In this document: positions 1 through 11,575 of the stretch, piece after piece
Position numbering within the stretch: position 1 is the first letter of the stretch
How the letters are laid out: the number at the start of each line of letters is the position of its first letter
Assembly (NCBI GenBank): GCA_037693485.1
Contig: CM075353.1
Span: forward strand, 112,550,501-112,614,500
DNA length: 64,000 nucleotides
Direction: 5' to 3'
Source: Kitagawia praeruptora
Lineage: Eukaryota > Streptophyta > Magnoliopsida > Apiales > Apiaceae
The notes under the pieces: model-generated
The model's input: only the letters and a program-made list of their open reading frames with translations
Told to the model about the DNA's origin: nothing
The model's database searches: none
Made by a program: the position numbers and the translations under genes

Positions 1-91
1 TACACTTCTAAATTGTGAGAGATAAGAAACTTGAACTTGACATTACAATTCAGTCCTTCCCTGAGAACGAACACAAAAAATACTACTAACA
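1..91 (+). repeat. 3' end of the 5' LTR (Athila-like element)
   Basis: This stretch is identical over 91 of 91 bases to 6787-6877 and ends in ACTAACA, the usual CA terminus, just before the primer-binding site. The rest of the LTR lies upstream of the window. Identity over the visible part suggests a recent insertion, but 91 bases is a small sample. Confidence 0.9.
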
Positions 92-94
92 AAT

Positions 95-112
95 TGGCGC
101 CGCTGCCGGGGA
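95..112 (+). other. Primer-binding site, tRNA-Asp type
   Basis: TGGCGCCGCTGCCGGGGA lies three bases after the LTR end. It is complementary, apart from one position, to the 3' end of plant tRNA-Asp(GTC), the primer typical of Athila elements. Confidence 0.8.
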
Positions 113-202
113 AGGCAGTATAGTTGAGTTTAGGTTAATTGTTTCTTATTGTTTAGATTTTAATTGGTTCCACAAGTTGTTTTGTTGGTGATTTTCAGGT
201 GT

Positions 203-2917
203 ATGCTACGTTCATCTTGCGTTAGAAAGTTGGAATTTGACCCTGAAATCGAGCGTACCTTGAGAAAGATAAGAAAAGAGAAAGCTGAGATGACGGACGC
301 TGAGAATGTCAACGCGAATGTTAATGCAAATGTTAATGCAAATGTCGATGTTGATCAGACTTCTATTTGGGACCATGAGACACCTAATCCTGCCAATTGC
401 ATGTACAAAACTCCAGAGATTGGTGCAACCCAATTCAACATTAACCCGAGTTTAATTCAGATGATCAGCAATCAAGCTTTTGAAGGAGATATTGAATTAG
501 AAGACCCACACAGACATCTAGAGCGTTTCGTGCAGATGTGTGGCTCATTCAGAATCAATGGTGTTACAAGTGATCAGATTCGTCTCCATATGTTTCCCTA
601 CTCTATTAAGGGAAGAGCTTTGGAATGGTTTCAGCAACTTCCAAACACTGCGGTTGCTACATGGGACAGTCTTTCTACTGCATTCTTGTCCAAATATTAT
701 CCTTCTGACAAGACGCAACAATTGAGGACTATGATTATGAGTTTCAAAGCACAACCGGGTGAAGGTCTATATCAGGCATGAGAGAGATTCAAGGCACTGT
801 TGAGGAAGTGTCCACATCATGGCTTGGAAGATTGGCAGATCATCAGTACTTTTTATGGGGCCATGAATGCAGATATTCGTTTGAGTTTGGATGTGGCTGC
901 TGGTGGAAATTTCAAGAAGGCACCAACTACACAGTCTAAAGCACTCCTTGAGGAATTGGCATCTAATAATTATTCATGGGCACCTAGTGGGACGAGCTCA
1001 GCTAAAGCAGCACAAGAATCTGAGATGATCAACATGCTGGCTCAAAAATTGGATACTCTAACTCAGGAGGTGCGAGGACAAAGAGCAAATGTGAATGCTA
1101 TTTCTTCACCTATGGAGGGGTATAATGATTATGGTGCTAATCAGAACTCTTATGTGCAACAATTTCCAGAAGAAGCATCTTTCATTCAGGGAAGACAGCC
1201 GTGGCCTGTTCAGAATAACTCCTATTACAATCCAAATCAAAGGCCAAACAACAATCTTTCTTACAGTAATAATCATGTGGCTAATCCTTCTTATGCATTT
1301 CCAGGGCAGAATCAACCTTCTGGTTTTCAGTCACGACCACCATATCAAGCACAGCAGCAGTATCAACCTCCTCCGAAGAAAGAACCAGCTGATTGGGAGG
1401 TTGCACTGAATAAGATTATGCAAGGAACTTCTGGGGCATTGGCTAATATGGAATCAAGAATAGAGCAGATGGCATCATCTCAAAAGATGCTAGAAACACA
1501 GATTGGACAGATTGCCTCCAAGATGGGTGTTCGTGAGCAAGGATCACTTCCTAGTCAACCCGACCAGACTTGTAAAGAGCAATGCAAAGCAATTACTTTG
1601 AGGAGCGGGAAAGAGTTGCCCGAGGTTGAGGTTCTCGAGCCAAAAGAGAAGGATGTTGAAAAAGAAAGTGAGATAGTAGAGATCGATGCAGAAAAGTCAG
1701 AAAAAGTAGATGAAGATAAGAAGGAAGAAGAACCAGAAAAGCCGTATGTTCCTCCACCACCTTATGTTCCTCCAATTCCATTTCCACAGAGACTTCACAA
1801 CAGGCAGTTAGAGAAGCAGTATGAGAAGTTCTTGACTATGTTCCGGCAGTTGCATGTCAATATTCCCTTGGCTGAAGCTTTGAATCAAATGCCACTCTAT
1901 GCTAAATTTCTTAAGGAGATGTTGACAAAGAAGAGGAAACTTGAGGATGCAGAAACCATTACTCTCAATGCTGAATGCAGTGCAGTCATCCAAAAGGCCA
2001 TTCCTCAGAAATTGAAAGATCCGGGAAGCTTTTCTTTGCCTTGCACTATTGGGAAGATGGAGAACACGAAAGCCTTGTGTGATTTAGGGGCTAGTGTGAG
2101 TTTGATGCCATATTCAATCTGTAAACGACTTGGTCTTGGGGAGCTTAAAAAGACACGGATTTCACTTCAGTTAGCTGATCGTTCTGTTAAATATCCGTTG
2201 GGGATCGTTGAAGATGTGGTTGTCAAAGTTGATAAATTTGTCATACCTTGTGATTTTGTGGTGTTAGAGATGGATGAAGATGTTGAGATACCCATTATCT
2301 TGGGAAGGCCATTCTTGGCTACTGCTGGCACTACTATCGATGTTAAAGCTGGAAAATTGACATTGAATGTTGGCGAGGACAAAGTGGAATTTGATCTGAA
2401 CAAAGTAATGAAGATGCCTCCTTTTGGAGCAACTTGTTTCACTGTTGACATAGTTGATGAAATTGTGCAGCTCGAAAATGAACACTTCATGGGAGCAGAA
2501 CGGGTGTTAGATGATGTAATAGAAGAAGAAGAAGAAATTATTGTTCGAGACACGGAAGTTGAGATGGTTTTTACACTTTCCGAGGCACCACAGGTGGAAC
2601 TTAAACCTCTACCTTCTAATTTAAGGTATGTCCTTTTGAATAATGAGCTAGTGATTTTTGAAGAGGGGCATGATAACGTGTTGCAAAGGTGGAAAACCGA
2701 TGATAAGGAAGAAGAAATTTTTGTTCAGCCGGTTGAGTCGGAGAAGCATCTTAGAGGTGTGAAAAAGAAAAAGAAGAAAATTTGGCCGTTGGGTAGTAGA
2801 ATCAAGTTGAAATCTGATGGAAGAGATTTGTGGAAATTAAGCAAACTGGATGTCAACGTTCGTATGAATGGTTTGTCTGTTGAAGATGGTTCAGTTATTC
2901 TTTTGAAACCACCATGA
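203..2917 (+). pseudogene. Athila-like gag-protease frame with one internal stop
   Basis: One reading frame runs from the ATG at 203 to the TGA at 2915-2917, interrupted by a TGA at 779-781. Before that stop lies a Retrotrans_gag-type domain (region around NQAFEGDIELEDPHRHLERF and FPYSIKGRALEWF); after it the same domain continues (CPHHGLEDWQIISTFYG). A Gln/Pro-rich linker and an acidic Glu/Lys-rich stretch follow. The retropepsin-like protease carries CDLGASVSLMP and ILGRPFLATAG, with the DLGA active-site form usual for this lineage. No zinc knuckle is visible. The internal stop falls inside the conserved gag domain, so only a short gag is made unless it is read through. A second ATG at about 290 is also possible as the start. 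Confidence 0.85.
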
Positions 2918-2928
2918 TTTGAGGAAGT

Positions 2929-2978
2929 AACGTCAAGCTATTGACGTTAAAGGAGCGCTTCGTGGGAGGCAACCCACG
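2929..2978 (+). other. Two perfect stem-loops just after the gag-protease stop
   Basis: Stem 1 pairs AACGTCAA (2929-2936) with TTGACGTT (2941-2948) around the loop GCTA. Stem 2 pairs CGTGGG (2961-2966) with CCCACG (2973-2978) around AGGCAA. They begin 11 bases after the stop codon. Similar hairpins follow gag-pro in other plant gypsy elements as I recall. A role in packaging, RNA stability or translation is inference. Confidence 0.7.
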
Positions 2979-3006
2979 CATTAGAAAAAAAAAAATCGAT
3001 TTTTGA

Positions 3007-3195
3007 GCAGTTTGCAGCCCTGTAACGCAGGCTGCACCTGCGTTTCTGCAATTTCCGCAGTCTGCAGCTCTGTAACGCAGGCTGCGCCTGCGTTACTGAC
3101 TTGAGCGCAGTCTGCTTCCCTAACGCGCAGGCTGCACCTGCGCAACTGACCATGGAGCAGTCTGCTTTTCACACACGCAAATTGCGCGTGTCTTC
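3007..3195 (+). repeat. Four GC-rich tandem units of about 50 bp, each with a hairpin
   Basis: Units begin with GCAGTYTGC-like words at 3007, 3057, 3107 and 3157. The first three contain stems ACGCAGG/CCTGCGT at 3025-3043 and 3075-3093, and GCGCAGG/CCTGCGC at 3125-3143. The third unit changes both sides of the outer base pair together. The fourth unit is more diverged but still pairs ACACGC with GCGTGT (3173-3191). The GC-rich array stands out in an AT-rich untranslated region. Confidence 0.8.
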
Positions 3196-3348
3196 CAGGA
3201 GTGATCAGATTTTTTTCAGCCTTCACTGTTTTGCCGTGTGTGTTGCTATTGTACATATAATTCTCTACCCCCATTCTCTCTAATTCTTTTCCTATTTCAA
3301 TTCCAAAACTCCCCATCTTTTCTCCAAAAATTCTAAACCTATTTATAT

Positions 3349-3352
3349 TCTA

Positions 3353-3400
<48 letters not shown>

Positions 3401-3507
3401 TATTATTATAGTTATTATTTATTATTATTATTATTATTTTCTTATTTATTATTATCTTTATTATTTTTATTTATTATTAGTATTATTTTTATTATTATTA
3501 TTATTTT
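3349..3507 (+). repeat. (TTA)n microsatellite, interrupted
   Basis: A long imperfect run of ATT/TTA triplets with short interruptions lies within the untranslated part of the Athila-like element. Confidence 0.9.
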
Positions 3508-4747
3508 TTTATATACCCACCTATACATACAAATCCAATTCCTTTTCTATTTATTTAAATCTCTAAAAATTCAATTCTAAAGAGGAATTAATTGCAAGTT
3601 CACCTCTTTGATTCGTATTGGGTAATCTTTTTCTCTAATCTTATTTTTATTACGAATTTGTGTTCTTGTCAATTGGATTTTGTAGTGTTCATGAAAGGTG
3701 GCAAGTCTATGGAGCTCGTACGCAGTATCCACCGCCAGATTCAGATTCTTCCGAGGAGGAGGACGAGTAGGTATGTTTTCTACTATCCCTTGTATTATTT
3801 CCATTCAATGCGGACATTGAATATTTTAAGTTTGGGGGTGGTTTGAGGGATATGTAGTTGTTGTTGTATTAATTGTTCATGTAGGATTTCATGCTTTGCA
3901 TATTAGTAGTAGTAAATTATGCATATTTGTTCGTGTTATCTACGTTTGTTTCATATAGGACATTCTGTTTTGATTTTTTTTTTTTTTTTCGTATATCATG
4001 TGAGTTCATAGTAGTTTGCATTTGCACCCATGCTTGATAGGAATTTTGTGTTGTTGACGCTTTTGATTGAGAAGTGATATGCTTTGTTCTTGTGCACACA
4101 CATACACTAGTAAGTTGAAGCTAGTAGACTTATTGAATGTTGTAAGTAATTAGAAGGACATGAATATGTGCAAGATGATTTAGTTTGCATGCTTTGAATA
4201 CAAGTTGGTGCGTTAGAGAGATTTTTGCTTGGGATTGAGTATGTTTTTCCACCAAGTGAGATTTTGAGCCATATTGCATATTTTTTGCAATTTATTCGTT
4301 TGCTTGAGTGTCCACGGATTGTTTGCATTGCTAGCAGTTGTTTGAGGTCTTTCTTGAAACGCATGACATTATTTGACGATTAAAATGATAAAGGCATTTA
4401 GGAATAACCGCATATTTTCCCATATTACCACACCATGTTTACATGATCAATTAGTTAACCCGTTGAGCTTAATCCTATTTTTTCGGTGACACACCACATT
4501 ACTTGCCTATATCTTTTTCTTGTATTGGCCTTACATTAACTTGAACCCAATTGTCAAAGGCTAGTATAGTGCTTAAGGGAGTAATAAGGTGTGCAAGGAG
4601 GGGTTTATTGTTGGTCATAATTTTGGGGAAAAATATTGAGATTGGGTTTGGTTGTTTACTTGATAGTCGGCATATGTAATAAATTGTGGGATCATTGTTA
4701 TTGTTTATATTATTGTTTTATTTAGCTCTCAAGAAAAAAAAAGACAA

Positions 4748-4800
<53 letters not shown>

Positions 4801-5590
4801 AAAAAAAAATATTATGAGAGCATGTTTGTGTTTGTTGTGATCCTACTTTAGTCGACTAGTCGAGTGTTCTTAGTAAAATTTATGTGGGGGGAAAATAGGG
4901 TGTTGTGTATGATTTATTATGGTGCTTACTAGCTTTTGACACTTCACCTGTTTTGGCTTATTTGACATACCTTGTCCCTAGCCCCGTTACAACCCAATTA
5001 AAGACCTTTTGATTATCGTCATTGATGTATGTTGTGTTAAGAGTTAGATTGATACCAAATGTCAAGCATGTTTATGATTTTGTTGGAATTGAGTGATACA
5101 CTTACCCTTGTTCTTGAGTGAATATTCTTTTGTGAGTGGATTGTGAGTGTTTGCTTGTTTTTGCGTATGAGATCCCGAGTTTTGTCTTAAAGATGTACTC
5201 TTGTAGGCTTAGCATGTTTACTAACTTATTCTTACACTTGACATGGACTTGTGAGAACTTATGCATGTTCATTGAGTAGACTATGTGAATACTTGCACTT
5301 TCGACACCAAGACATTGCGTATTTACTTTGATTCTTAAGTTGATATGGCATGAGAGGATTTGAAGGTATGGTAGGTTAGATTAATTGCATTTTTCATATT
5401 AGTTGCATTCATGCATTGCATTGCATTAGATTAAATGGATTTTGTGGGTACATTCGCTATAAGCCCTCACGAGACCTTACTCGTCCACTAGGGCTGCCTA
5501 GGGGTTTAAAGGGCTTGTTGCATATGCCAAATGCAACCGTGATCACCTACGGAAGTGGTACTAGTTAATTAGGTAGTTGTAATTGTTTAT
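3508..5590 (+). other. Long untranslated internal region of the Athila-like element
   Basis: No ORF here resembles a known protein. Two things stand out. First, a purine tract at 3825-3840 matches the true polypurine tract over 16 bases (TTTAAGTTTGGGGGTG). Second, an A-rich run with G every 8-9 bases lies at 4731-4809. Autonomous relatives keep reverse transcriptase and integrase in this part of the element; here they are missing. Confidence 0.75.
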
Positions 5591-5627
5591 GCTTGAGGAC
5601 AAGCATCGGTTTAAGTTTGGGGGTGTT
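5591..5627 (+). other. Polypurine tract with a preceding stem-loop
   Basis: The stem-loop GCTTG-AGGA-CAAGC lies at 5591-5604. The purine-rich tract TTTAAGTTTGGGGGTG follows at 5610-5625, just before the LTR start TGATAAG. This is the expected site for plus-strand priming. Confidence 0.75.
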
Positions 5628-6877
5628 TGATAAGTGGATTTTATATCCACTTGGAACATTCTATATCGGCTTAAATTGATTGTTTTGGACTCAAGTTTGT
5701 GTAGTTTTGATGTGTTTTGTGTAGTTGTGCAGGTTTCCAAGAATATCTAAGCTTTTGTCGTTTTTGGAGATTTAATTGATTAAAATTCGGATTTTCCGGG
5801 AAGGCTGCGCAGCTTATACTGTTTTGGCCATATCTGGAGTTCTAGAAGTCCGTTTTCAGTGATCTTACTGCCCACGCGAAGCTTGAGAGATTTTCTACAA
5901 CCTGGGATAGGAAACAAGTGCAAGAAATAAGCTGATTAAAGGCGCGCACGTAATCTTAATTAAAGAAGGCTGAGAATTTACTGTTTTGCCCTTTTTCTAA
6001 TTCTAATTGTATTCTGGGCAGTTTTGGGTACCTTCTTTAAATCCTAATTGTAATAGAAGGCAATATCTTGCTGGGCAAGATTTGTAGAGCCTATTTAAAC
6101 ACATCCTACCATTGTAAATCATAACAATTCATAGCTAACAATTCATAGCTAACAATTGTATTAAGGTACTTTCGATCTTTAATTCTTTCTTCAATATTAT
6201 GTTTTTATTCATTATCATTATTATTTTGTTTTCTTCTTTAATTATGTGTAACTAAATCTTTAATCTGAGGATTGGGTAGTATTCCTTGGTATTCATGTGT
6301 GTTTAATTATCTGTGATTTTCTTGCTTTGCTGATCTGTTATTGAGGGCTTAACACAATTAGGGGAGTCATGAACCTTTGATTGGATTTTAGGGATTGTAA
6401 TAACTTGGAAGAGGAGTTGCAATTTTAGTACACGATTTAACAGACATAACTCGAATATTTGATTGGGAGATTAATAGGAGAGTTGTGAGACTTATAATTC
6501 TTGGTGCGTGATAGTTTATGATTGTACTCTGATTGTATCACGGAAGTGACAATTAAGGTGTAGTTGTAGACACTATATTGTATCTTGGGAGAGAACATTA
6601 TAACCTTAGAAGAATTGTTTTCAGCAGAGTAAGAACGTAGATGTCACATAGATATTGAATGTGCATTGAAACCAAGTGAAGAACCCCAGTTCTTGGATTG
6701 TTTTCCTCATATATTTTATTCTCGATTGATAATTAGTTTAATTTAGTTTAGTTTAATTTAGTTTATAAACAAACACAACATTCTTCTACACTTCTAAATT
6801 GTGAGAGATAAGAAACTTGAACTTGACATTACAATTCAGTCCTTCCCTGAGAACGAACACAAAAAATACTACTAACA
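5628..6877 (+). repeat. 3' LTR of the Athila-like element (about 1.25 kb)
   Basis: It runs from TGATAAG after the polypurine tract to ACTAACA. Its last 91 bases equal the start of the window. CTATTTAAACAC near 6090 is a possible TATA-like core promoter. The exact first base (5624 or 5628) is uncertain, because TG occurs at both. Confidence 0.85.
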
Positions 6878-7187
6878 ATCCAAAGCAAGGGAAAGAGGAT
6901 CAAACATGAACAATATTCATTCTCAAAGGTAACAAGAAACTCGTACCAAACAAGTTCAAACACAAGTACCATTACATGCAGTGACAAATTTTCAGATGCA
7001 GATCGTAAAACTTGGTTCAGCTTTGGAAGCTGCATAATCTTAGTTTCACCAAGCTTCCACTGTTTTCCTTGCCTAGCTAACCTACCACGATGCCCCTTAC
7101 AAAACTAAAATTCTCAAAAAACTCCACTCAACCTTTCCCATCGACTGAATTTTATAAATTAGGACCATTCAAAGGAGGTTGGGATCC
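6878..7187 (-). other. Probable 3' untranslated region of the H15/AT-hook gene
   Basis: About 310 bases separate the gene's stop codon from the retroelement LTR. No coding potential is seen. The gene's polyadenylation site must lie here or inside the LTR. Confidence 0.5.
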
Positions 7188-10009
7188 TTAACTTTGAAGA
7201 GGTTGTTGCTGCTGCTCTTGAACAGGTACCTTTGCGCTCTGAGAAGTTGGTTGTGCAGCTGTTTCAGCATCTGATTGTGTCCCTTGGAAAGTTATGTGCA
7301 CATTTTCGGCAGTTGATGGTACGCCTTGAATGTCTTCATCAGTTGCAGCATCTTGAACATTCACAGGTGCGTTCAGATCAGCTACTGGTGCACCTTGAAC
7401 ATTTACTAATGGCCGGTTCAGATCATCAACTGGTGCACTTTGAACATTTACTGGTACACTTATTATATTCATGTTGGTAAGATCTTCAAGATCTTGCAAT
7501 GCACCTAGTGCTCTGACTTCTGTTTCATTCAAACGTGGCCTGATAACACTTACAGCTGACCTGATTCTCGTGTGCTGGAGAAAAAAAGTGTTAAGCAATT
7601 AATGGATACCAATTTTACTGTCACATAACATAATGTTACTTGTAGATAGCAAAGGCAGTATAGCAATAATTTCTCCAAATCAACTTACGTAATGTTCAAT
7701 TTTTGCTTTGAGACCTTGATAAGCCATCAGATGAATTTCTGATGTCAAACTCGCAGCATCTGCCACATCCTAAAATCCAAAATGCCAGATTTTATTTTTT
7801 AGTAAAAGAACAATGTCAATAAAATCAACCACTGCACCTATGTCATGTGCATTTAAAACACTAGTAATCTATAAGCTGTACTACTGTTGTTACATAATTT
7901 CTCCCATATATCATATGAAATAAAAATGTTCAAATGCAATGCTTCTTAATATAACAGAGCGAATATTAATATTGAAATATATTTTGCATGATAACACAAA
8001 TAAACATAGAACGGTAGAAACTGCAACATTAAATTTAACTTTCAAAATTAATGTACCTTGTTGGGGCGGCCGAAAGACCTGTCAGGGAGCTCCAGGGGAA
8101 TGTTTGCTACTGGCAAAGCTCCATCACCACCACCGCCATTGGCGCCATCAACAGCAACTATTGCCCCAGCCTCAGCATTCTTTCTAGGCCTACCCCTAGG
8201 CCTTAGGCTTATTGTTGAAACAGGAAAAGTAGAAACAGGAAAAGCAACTTTCTTGGGCCGACCTCTTCGACCCCTTCGACCATAGCTAGTGGGCTTGCCC
8301 CATAGTTTCTTAATGCCACCACTTATCTTCGGTGGCCTGCCCCGGCCTCTCTTAGCCAACACCATAGAAGGCCCGTCATTGTTCGGCGCTATTGAATCAG
8401 TGCCAGTTGAAACTACCAGAAGAGGCCCATCATTGTTATGTGGAACAACAGGGTCATTAGCAGCTGAAACAACAAGAGGCCCAGCTGACGATTTAGGTCC
8501 AGTCCCCACCACACCAGCTGATTCATTATTCTGTTCACTAGGCCCCATCTTAGGCAAGACAACTGGGTCAAAAACAGGCGCCCTAATAGGGCTTGTTGAG
8601 GAAACATTACTAACTGAAACACCAACCAAGCCCGGGAGATTAGCCATAGATCCATTAACAAGGCCCATTGCAAGAATATTGTTCCCAGAGCCGGTTAAAG
8701 GAACATTGTTCACAGAGCCGCTTGCAACGCCAAAAGCATGAACATTATTGACAGGGCTGGTCAAGGGAACATTACTCACAGGGCCCATTGAAGGAACAAT
8801 AGTCACAGGCCCACTAGCAATGGTCATTGTTGGAACACCATTTGCCGCCGAACCACTGACAGGGACCATTGTGGAAGCATAATTAGAAGACCCAGTAACC
8901 TGGCCCATAGTTGAAACGCTGGGCCCAGCACTAAACTGATGAGAAGCAGGAGTGAGTCCTCCAAACAAACTAGTAGTAGGCACCCCCGATTTAGGACTAA
9001 AGGCAGCAAATCCCACAGGAGGTGAAGGTGTTTGAGTAGGTGAGACAATCTGGAGCTTTGGTGGGCGACCGGGCTTCTTTTTATGCACATCAGGAACCGG
9101 GTTAGGAGCAACTGAAGGCCCAACAGAAGGTTGCACTGCAGACCCGACAGGAGGTTGCACTGTAGGTGGTACAGAAGGCCCAACATAAGGCCCGAGAGAA
9201 GATTGAGGTTGATACTGAGGTAGAAGTGGAGGTGGAGGTGGAGGTGGAGGAGCATCAGGTAGCTTGTATGAATGTCTAACTAATACGAGCTGTCCATAAC
9301 TCTTCATATGTCTAAGATTTGAAGTCAGCTCGACCTCATGAAGGGTTGATTTAGGCACATTAAACTCGTTCTCAATGTAACGAGCAATCTTTTGACGGCT
9401 TGAACCGTCCTTTTCATTTAAAGTCATAACTGCTCTCCTAATCATCTGCACAACCCAAGAATCCAAACACACACATATATATCAGTATTTCAACAACAAA
9501 AAATAATAAACAAAACCATTTATACCTACAGACACAAAGTCCACAAAGTCTCATCTACACAACACAGGAGGAAACCAAAACACACATACAGTATCAGTAT
9601 TTCAGCAACAAAAAAAACTTGACCATATATACCCACAGACATGTAGTCTCTCTCTCCCTCTCCCTCTCCCTCTCCCCCCTAGCTAACAAACACATTTTAA
9701 CAAAAAAAAACATAAACAATTGTATAGACAAGTTATTTTCTGCACAATCACACACACATGTATTTCATAAAGAAAAACATAATCACACACATGAATCTTT
9801 CCTAAAGAAAAACATAAACACACACACGTGTACATGTATACAGAAAAAAAAATGGAGGAGCAATGATGTATAAAGGGCCGCACCTCTTCATACGGAGGAT
9901 GGTTAAGCTGGAAGTTGACAGCAGGCTGTGAAACACTAAACGGAGGAGATGGGTAATTTGAGGGCGGTGCAAAACTTATTGGTGGCGGATCTGATGCAGA
10001 ATACTCCAT
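7188..10009 (-). CDS. GH1/H15 linker-histone domain protein with AT-hooks (GH1-HMGA type)
   Basis: Four exons join in phase 0: 10009-9884, 9445-8057, 7769-7689 and 7574-7188, each with GT-AG borders. They give 660 residues. Residues 1-42 are Pro/Ser-rich. A winged-helix H15 domain follows at about 38-106 (KDGSSRQKIARYIENEF, SYGQLVLVRHSYKLP), and its start is split by intron 1. After a polyproline run come AT-hooks at about 164-172 (KKPGRPPK), 408-415 (RGRGRPPK), 431-441 (GRRGRRGRPKK) and 457-466 (RPRGRPRKN), plus a degenerate one near 500. The middle is rich in Gly-Pro-Val-Asn repeats and the tail is Gln/Glu-rich with repeated VNVQ-type units. The family binds the minor groove of AT-rich nuclear DNA; Arabidopsis GH1-HMGA relatives act in chromatin and genome stability. 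It is longer than the roughly 480-residue Arabidopsis proteins I recall, because of the linker. The start is the first ATG after a CT-rich leader. Confidence 0.9.
9646..9677 (+). repeat. CT-rich microsatellite in intron 1 of the H15/AT-hook gene
   Basis: A run of TCTCTC and CCCTCT units lies in the first intron. Confidence 0.8.
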
Positions 10010-10036
10010 TGATGGCTAGATTTCTATGGTTTATTT

Positions 10037-10038
<2 letters not shown>

Positions 10039-10092
<54 letters not shown>
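10039..10092 (+). repeat. (GA)n microsatellite in the 5' leader
   Basis: An uninterrupted (GA) run of 27 units reads as (TC)n on the coding strand. It lies 30 bases upstream of the ATG. Such CT tracts are common in plant 5' leaders. Confidence 0.9.
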
Positions 10093-10099
<7 letters not shown>

Positions 10100-10176
10100 C
10101 GCTCTGAATAAAACCAAACTATAGCTTTGAGAAATGGGGTGTAGAATGGGGATATTGATGAAGCTACTAGAGTGGT

Positions 10177-10183
10177 TTTATAG
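10177..10183 (-). promoter_or_regulatory. Candidate TATA box of the H15/AT-hook gene
   Basis: CACTATAAAACCAC on the minus strand lies about 170 bases upstream of the ATG. It would place the transcription start near 10150, with the TC tract inside the leader. Confidence 0.5.
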
Positions 10184-10683
10184 TGATAGACATCTATTCT
10201 CATTTAAATTTATTTTCCATTTTTATTTTCGTAGAAAAAGAAATCATTAAAACTCACGAAGTGTATTAAATTGAGTTGGAATGAAGAAGTAGTTTTTCAA
10301 CATAACGTACGTGTATCTATCACCTAGATGTGATAACGATTGGTTTTCCCTTTTTCGCATGAACCTTTTTGTTGATATCTGTGCACAAATACGTAAATAC
10401 ATTTTGGATATTTATTTACCTACTCCTTTGTGCATCCACAACCACAAAACATCTTTTATCCTTATTCCCTGTCAATTAGTTTTTCTTTTTCCTATATTAG
10501 TAATTTTACTAATGAGATTCTAGAGACACTAAAATTTATCATTTTTCTATTATTTGAAAAAAGTGAGATACTACTTTTACAATTATTTTTGTAGATTTTT
10601 ACTAATTATAATTTCTAAGACTTATGGAATAAGAGCAAACAAATATTATGATCATTTTGTATTTGGTAATAATACTACTACTA

Positions 10684-10766
<83 letters not shown>

Positions 10767-11575
10767 TGTATCTTTGAATACTTTTTAAATTTTAATATAA
10801 CTTTTATAACTTTAACTTTAATTTTATGACTTCTTTATTATTTATTATTACAACATTTCGACCTTTTAAGTAAGTTAAGGTAAATTGTCTATTAGATATT
10901 TGTTTGGCACTTTATTATTTTCAAATTGGAGGAAATGAGTTGGTATTACATAATCCAAAACGTGGTTATTTAGGTTTATTGCCCATTTATATTTAATTTT
11001 TTCATTATATATTATATTTTCTAATATTTAACATTATTAAGATACATTGAAGATAGGAGAAGAAAACTTCTTTGGTGTTCAACTGTTCATCATATCAACA
11101 CACTTATGAGAATATCATGTTGTTTTTATGGTTAATTGCCACTAGTTATTTGAAATGCCTAGTCTCTGCTGGTAAAAAAATCACCAAAAATTAATCATAT
11201 AATTACTATGTTCAAATTAATATTGTAATTTAAAAATAAACGAAATCTTACTTTTATCAATTTTGTATTTTATTTAAATTTTAAATTTTATTCATAACTA
11301 ATTAAAACTATGAGCCTATAGGCTTTTAGTTAGATATATATAATTTAATAAATTCCACTAAAATTAAATAAAAGATATTTATTTTGTTTTGAATTACGCA
11401 TGATAAGAAAAAATTAATTAAAAAAAGGTAATCAATTCCATGAACTTTTAAATAGTTCAACTGATAACCATTTTAGAAAGTTCGATCCAGGTTAATTATT
11501 GAGAATGTCTAAACCGATAACGTTTAGTTGACCAATTACAATATAGACAATTTTTAAAGTGTGTACTATGCTTTA
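10184..11575. other. AT-rich intergenic DNA with an (AAT)n tract
   Basis: Apart from the candidate promoter of the neighbouring gene, no gene or clear element is seen. The Asn-rich reading frame at 10554-10829 is only the translation of the (AAT)n microsatellite. Confidence 0.6.
10688..10766 (+). repeat. (AAT)n microsatellite
   Basis: About 26 uninterrupted AAT triplets. Confidence 0.95.

Larger units (their letters stand above)
1..6877 (+). mobile_element. Athila-like Ty3/gypsy LTR retrotransposon, non-autonomous, 5' LTR cut by window edge
   Basis: The first 91 bases recur exactly at 6787-6877, which identifies them as the end of the 5' LTR and the matching end of the 3' LTR. A tRNA-Asp-type primer-binding site follows the first copy and a polypurine tract precedes the second. 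The only coding frame is gag plus aspartic protease. No reverse transcriptase, RNase H or integrase is recognisable between 2918 and 5627, so the element would depend on proteins from a relative. The gag and protease sequence style matches the Athila lineage. The target-site duplication cannot be checked because the left flank lies outside the window. Confidence 0.9.

Noticed and set aside
2167..2553. 128-codon Ser-rich frame on the minus strand
   Set aside because: It is antisense to the protease part of gag-pro; Ser/Thr richness comes from the complementary GAA/GAT codons.
8289..8741. 150-codon plus-strand frame
   Set aside because: It is antisense to exon 2 of the H15/AT-hook gene, whose splicing and domains are well supported.
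10554..10829. Asn-rich 91-codon frame
   Set aside because: It is the translation of an (AAT)n microsatellite with AT-rich flanks.
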